Source: Candidatus Adiutrix sp. (GTDB lineage: Bacteria > Desulfobacterota > Desulfarculia > Adiutricales > Adiutricaceae). Taken from it: a stretch of DNA of 10,024 bases. The stretch is from positions 1-10,024 of the forward strand of contig JAITUX010000164.1 in assembly GCA_031286085.1 (NCBI GenBank). The letters are read 5' to 3'. The number at the start of each line of letters is the position of its first letter. The first letter of the stretch is position 1. Below are positions 7,684 to 10,024 of this stretch, in pieces. The notes beneath the pieces were generated by a model. The model saw nothing but the letters and a program-made list of their open reading frames with translations, had not been told where the DNA came from and made no database searches. The translations under genes and the position numbers were made by a program.

Positions 7684-7887
7684 CTATTTGGCCTGGGACT
7701 GGGAGCGTTCGTAGTATGGGGCGAAAACGTCTTGCAGCCTCTTGCGGCAGACCATGCTTTCCCGGTTGGCGCACTTGGGGCTGTCGCCGCTGGTCTCGAA
7801 CCAGTTGCAGCTTGAGGCTTCGTCGCAGTCCGGCTTCTCCTGGCTGGACTGGAAACCGTCGGGAGACAGTGGAATAGCGGTAGCCAT
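7684..7887 (-). CDS. Small four-cysteine protein of unknown function
   Basis: I do not recognise a family. The predicted product is 67 residues, soluble, with no signal peptide or membrane segment. It has four cysteines, Cys21, Cys27, Cys39 and Cys47, spaced C-x5-C-x11-C-x7-C, inside a polar central region, followed by a basic helix-like tail (about 48-67). Four Cys in a small protein suggest a metal or Fe-S site or redox thiols, but this is inference. The start at 7887 is well supported: GGGGAGG lies at 7894-7900 with six-base spacing. An upstream in-frame ATG at 7929 is less likely because it sits at the predicted transcription start. The gene has its own sigma54-like promoter and leader hairpin, 90 bases after the lytic transglycosylase stop. 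The hybrid kinase follows under a separate promoter. Reality of the gene rests on the strong ribosome site, promoter and non-random Cys content. Confidence 0.75.
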   Translation of the reverse strand: MATAIPLSPDGFQSSQEKPDCDEASSCNWFETSGDSPKCANRESMVCRKRLQDVFAPYYERSQSQAK

Positions 7888-7893
7888 ATCAAA

Positions 7894-7916
7894 CCTCCCC
7901 GTCCGGCTCAAGCCGG
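7894..7916 (-). promoter_or_regulatory. Strong ribosome binding site with adjacent leader hairpin for the small Cys gene
   Basis: GGGGAGG (7900-7894) is one of the best Shine-Dalgarno sequences in the window and selects the ATG at 7887. Directly upstream, CCGGC (7903-7907) and GCCGG (7912-7916) form a 5-bp stem with a 4-base loop, three bases before the ribosome site. The hairpin is short but close enough to affect initiation. Confidence 0.6.
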
Positions 7917-7938
7917 CCCGGGCTTTCATTCTTAGTTA

Positions 7939-7955
7939 AGCAATATCCAGGCCAA
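7939..7955 (-). promoter_or_regulatory. Sigma54 (RpoN) -24/-12 promoter for the small Cys gene
   Basis: Minus-strand TTGGCCTGGATATTGCT matches the RpoN consensus TTGGCACG-N4-TTGCT at 11 of 13 fixed positions, with the invariant GG and GC at the right spacing (TGGC, seven bases, TTGC). The predicted start is near 7928, giving a leader of about 41 bases to the ATG at 7887. RpoN promoters need an enhancer-binding activator; a dyad at 8025-8041 lies at a plausible upstream distance. No activator gene is in the window. Confidence 0.6.
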
Positions 7956-7977
7956 GTTCATCTTCAGTGTTTGAGGC

Positions 7978-8898
7978 TCACCCGTCAGAGGGGACCCGCA
8001 ATTCATAGGTTCCGGAAAATTCGGCCCCCAACATATGGGGGTTCAGCAGGCGCAGGGTCTTGTAATCACAGCCCGCGGCCTTGGCCAGGTCCGGCCAGCC
8101 GCTCTTATCCGGCACGGCCACTGTCCGCCGGGCCGAAATTAGGGGCTGATAAACCTGGACCGGCGGCGCGGCGGTGAAGCCGTAGGCCTCGGGGTTTTCC
8201 AGGATGATCTTGATGGCCGCCATCCGATAGACGTAGCGTTCGGTCTCCAGGGGCAGATCCAACTGGCTGTAGTCCTTAAGGCCCCGTTCGGCCACGGCCC
8301 GGACGACCCGGCTTTCCCCGGCGTTGTAGGCGGCCAGGGCCAGGGGCCAGTCGCCGAAGGCGTCGTGGAGCGCTTTCAGATAGATTGCGGCCGCCTCCAT
8401 AAGGTCATCCGGCAGACGCCTCTGGTCGATCTGGCTGTTTACGGCCAGGCCGTAGCGGCGGGCGGTGCCCGGCATGAACTGCCACAAGCCCAGGGCTCCG
8501 GCCGGGGAGAGGGCGCCGGGCCGCAGGTCGCTTTCGGCCACGGCCAGGTATTTCAAGTCGTCCGGGAGGCCCGCCGCCTTGAGCCTGGCCTCGATGGTGG
8601 GGAAGTATTCCCGGGCCCGGCGTTGCCACAGGGCCACCTGGGCCGGCTGGTTGACCGCGAAGATGAACTCGGTTTCCAGCCGTTCGCGGACGGCGGGACG
8701 GCTTAGATCCAAAATCCAGCCGCAGAAGGCGGCCCGGTCCGGCAAGGCGTAATCCTTCTTGGCCGTCTGGCCGCTCCAGCCCGCCGGGCGGCCGGCCTCC
8801 CCCGGCCGGCCGGTTTCTTTCAAGCCGTTACAGGCCCCGCCGGCCCCCAGGGCCAGGATTAGGCTGGCCAGCCGCGCATATTCCAGTATGGAGGTCAT
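7978..8898 (-). CDS. GH23 lytic transglycosylase, MltD-like, probable exported or lipoprotein
   Basis: Cleaves the MurNAc-GlcNAc bond of peptidoglycan, releasing 1,6-anhydromuropeptides in the periplasm. The 306-residue protein begins with a hydrophobic signal (about 10-22) ending GGAC, so Cys23 may be a lipidation site, though the -3 residue is Gly rather than the usual Leu. A low-complexity Gly/Arg/Pro stretch follows (about 25-45). The SLT catalytic domain (about 105-235) has the catalytic Glu122 in AVAESDLRPG, then SPAGALGLWQFMPGTARRYG (131-150) and AYNAGESRV (190-198), all as in MltD/SLT enzymes. The C-terminal region (about 245-306), with DYKTLRLLNP and YELRVP, resembles the linker seen after MltD-type domains but no complete LysM repeat follows. 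The ATG at 8898 is immediately preceded in frame by TAA, so no upstream start is possible; the ribosome site is weak. A promoter at 8986-9014 precedes it. Confidence 0.9.
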   Translation of the reverse strand: MTSILEYARLASLILALGAGGACNGLKETGRPGEAGRPAGWSGQTAKKDYALPDRAAFCGWILDLSRPAVRERLETEFIFAVNQPAQVALWQRRAREYFPTIEARLKAAGLPDDLKYLAVAESDLRPGALSPAGALGLWQFMPGTARRYGLAVNSQIDQRRLPDDLMEAAAIYLKALHDAFGDWPLALAAYNAGESRVVRAVAERGLKDYSQLDLPLETERYVYRMAAIKIILENPEAYGFTAAPPVQVYQPLISARRTVAVPDKSGWPDLAKAAGCDYKTLRLLNPHMLGAEFSGTYELRVPSDG

Positions 8899-8949
8899 TT
8901 ACAGCCATTCACGCTTGAACCGGACGCCGGACAGCTGACCGCGCCCGCC

Positions 8950-8968
8950 GTCCGGGGCCTTCCCGGAC
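8950..8968 (-). other. Hairpin in the lytic transglycosylase leader
   Basis: GTCCGGG (8950-8956) and CCCGGAC (8962-8968) form a perfect 7-bp stem with a 5-base loop between the predicted promoter and the start codon. Two further CCGGAC copies (8920-8925, 8927-8932) could pair with the same GTCCGG, so alternative folds are possible. It may be leader regulation or simply GC-rich sequence. Confidence 0.35.
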
Positions 8969-8985
8969 CTTTGAAAATACGCCAA

Positions 8986-9014
8986 AGTATAACCAAATAG
9001 GCCCCCTAAGGCAA
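8986..9014 (-). promoter_or_regulatory. Sigma70-type promoter for the lytic transglycosylase gene
   Basis: On the minus strand, -35 TTGCCT (9014-9009) and -10 TATACT (8991-8986) are separated by 17 bases. The -10 matches five of six and the -35 four of six consensus bases. The predicted start near 8979 gives a leader of about 80 bases. Confidence 0.6.
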
Positions 9015-9137
9015 GCCATTTGTGGAGCGCCCTATGGCAATTGTTGAATCTGTTTTATGGCTATTCAAGAAGTTATGAGGTATCGGAAGTTAGAGTTGAA
9101 TTGGCTTTTCATCCATCCCGAAGGTGTATCTTGCATC

Positions 9138-10024
9138 TCACTCAGGTTTATTTTTTGATGTCGTTATTTTTGGGCTACGATGTGAGAAAAGAGAGTATAA
9201 GGCCAGAAGTATGACCATGGCCAATCCCGCGCCCCTGAAACTATTGGACGGAAGGAAGCAACAGAAACCGCCGGCCAAGGCCAGTAATCGTTCGATTAGC
9301 CCGATTGCGCATCCTAACCAGCCCACCGCGAAGGCCGAGATCCCGCATATGCCCGCCAGGGCTAGAACCGCGGCGCCAAGGGCCTCCTGGACGTCGGCTT
9401 GCAATAGAATGGAAGGGGTATATATGAACATGTACGGTAGGAAAAACGAGGGCTGGGCGATGCAGAAAGCCGTGATTCCGGCCTTGGTCGGATTCGCTCC
9501 CGCAATGCCGGAGGCCGTATAGCTGGCTAGGCATACCGGCGGAGTGATGTCCGCCTTGATGCCGAAATAGAAGACGAACAAATGGGCTGCGAGGCCCGGC
9601 ACCCCCATTTTAATCAAGGCCGGGGCGACAATGGTGCTGGTCACGATATAGTTGGCTGTGGTTGGCAGCCCCAAGCCCAGAATCAGGCAGGCCAGCATGG
9701 AGAGCAGCAAGGTCAGGAACAGGTGGCCGTCGGTCAAGCTTAGCAGATTGTTGGAAAAATTAAGGCCCAGGGCGGTGAGGGAACAGGCCCCCACAATGAA
9801 GCCGACCACAGTGCAGGCAATGGCCGTCCCCACGGCTCCCCGCGCTCCGGCGGATAGCGTATCCATGAAAACGCCTAGCGTCATGGTGCGCCTCTGGCCC
9901 AGCATGGACAAGCCGCAGATGGCGACAATGGCCCAAAAGGCGGCTTTCAGCGGGGTATAATGCCTGAGAAGCATGGCCACGATGAGGACTATCGGCAACA
10001 GGAGATAGCCGTCCTTTTTCATCA
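9138..10024 (-). CDS. TRAP transporter fused permease (4TM/12TM type), C-terminal part, cut by window edge
   Basis: Membrane permease of a tripartite ATP-independent periplasmic transporter, which takes up organic acids or similar solutes driven by an ion gradient with a separate periplasmic binding protein. The visible 295 residues are the C-terminal part of the large DctM-like domain. They show the conserved GLGLPTTANYIVTSTIVAP block, the motif FYFGIKADITPPVCLASYTA, the IAGANPTKAG segment and SFFLPYMFIYTPSILL. After these comes the extra C-terminal membrane segment block typical of the fused 4TM/12TM subfamily and a short charged tail. The Met at 10022 is probably internal, because the sequence after it continues a normal permease domain; the true start lies outside the window. 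GC is visibly lower than in the other genes (about 53-55% in the two 60-base lines I counted, against 75% in one metG line). Substrate cannot be told. Confidence 0.9.
   Translation of the reverse strand, partial: MKKDGYLLLPIVLIVAMLLRHYTPLKAAFWAIVAICGLSMLGQRRTMTLGVFMDTLSAGARGAVGTAIACTVVGFIVGACSLTALGLNFSNNLLSLTDGHLFLTLLLSMLACLILGLGLPTTANYIVTSTIVAPALIKMGVPGLAAHLFVFYFGIKADITPPVCLASYTASGIAGANPTKAGITAFCIAQPSFFLPYMFIYTPSILLQADVQEALGAAVLALAGICGISAFAVGWLGCAIGLIERLLALAGGFCCFLPSNSFRGAGLAMVILLALYSLFSHRSPKITTSKNKPE

Larger units (their letters stand above)
8899..9137. other. Intergenic region between the TRAP permease gene and the lytic transglycosylase gene
   Basis: This gap holds the lytic transglycosylase promoter (8986-9014) and its GC-rich leader. 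The part nearest the permease gene (9061-9137) is AT-rich compared with the window. I see no convincing intrinsic terminator after the permease stop codon and no RNA gene. Confidence 0.6.

Noticed and set aside
7888..7929. Upstream in-frame ATG at 7929 for the small Cys protein
   Set aside because: It coincides with the predicted sigma54 transcription start and lacks a ribosome site, whereas the ATG at 7887 has GGGGAGG six bases upstream.
9020..9214. 64-codon plus-strand frame in the AT-rich gap
   Set aside because: It runs into the antisense of the permease 3' end and has no supporting domain or ribosome site for its own start.
10020..10022. ATG at 10022 as the real start of the TRAP permease
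   Set aside because: The sequence after it aligns by pattern with the middle of a DctM-like domain, and only two bases precede it in the window, so the gene almost certainly continues to the right.
1..10024. Mobile elements, CRISPR arrays, tRNA or rRNA genes, toxin-antitoxin or defence modules
   Set aside because: I looked for terminal inverted repeats, spaced direct repeats, cloverleaf arms and typical protein motifs on both strands and saw none that stand out from GC-rich background.

Overview
The window is high-GC bacterial DNA with every recognisable gene on the minus strand. The encoded set (an Mpl peptidoglycan-recycling ligase, an MltD-like lytic transglycosylase with a signal sequence, TrkA/TrkH, a fused TRAP permease and a soluble hybrid histidine kinase) fits a Gram-negative bacterium. 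A high-GC Desulfobacterota (deltaproteobacterial) lineage is my guess from gene content and style only, without any database comparison.

In transcription order (right to left): (1) the 3' part of a 4TM/12TM-type fused TRAP transporter permease, lower in GC than the rest, running off the right edge; (2) an AT-richer gap of about 240 bases that carries a good sigma70-type promoter for (3) a GH23 lytic transglycosylase; (4) a near-consensus sigma54 (-24/-12) promoter with a short hairpin leader in front of (5) an unrecognised 67-residue protein with four cysteines; (6) a strong sigma70 promoter (TTTACA-17-TATAAT) for (7) a cytoplasmic PAS-HisKA-HATPase-REC-REC hybrid kinase; (8) an intrinsic terminator whose stem includes the kinase stop codon; (9) metG (methionyl-tRNA synthetase), whose TGA overlaps by one base the ATG of (10) trkA; (11) a long, nearly perfect terminator hairpin at the trkA stop codon; (12) trkH; and (13) mpl, 36 bases after trkH and cut by the left edge.

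Functionally there is a potassium uptake module (TrkA regulatory ring plus TrkH channel) joined to a housekeeping synthetase. Peptidoglycan turnover and recycling functions sit at both ends of the window (lytic transglycosylase and Mpl). A sensory block lies between them. I see no CRISPR array, insertion sequence, tRNA, rRNA or obvious defence system. The least explained item is the sigma54-preceded four-cysteine small protein next to the hybrid kinase. The remaining points of interest are regulatory architecture: terminators merged with stop codons, a stop/start overlap, and trkA and trkH separated by a terminator.
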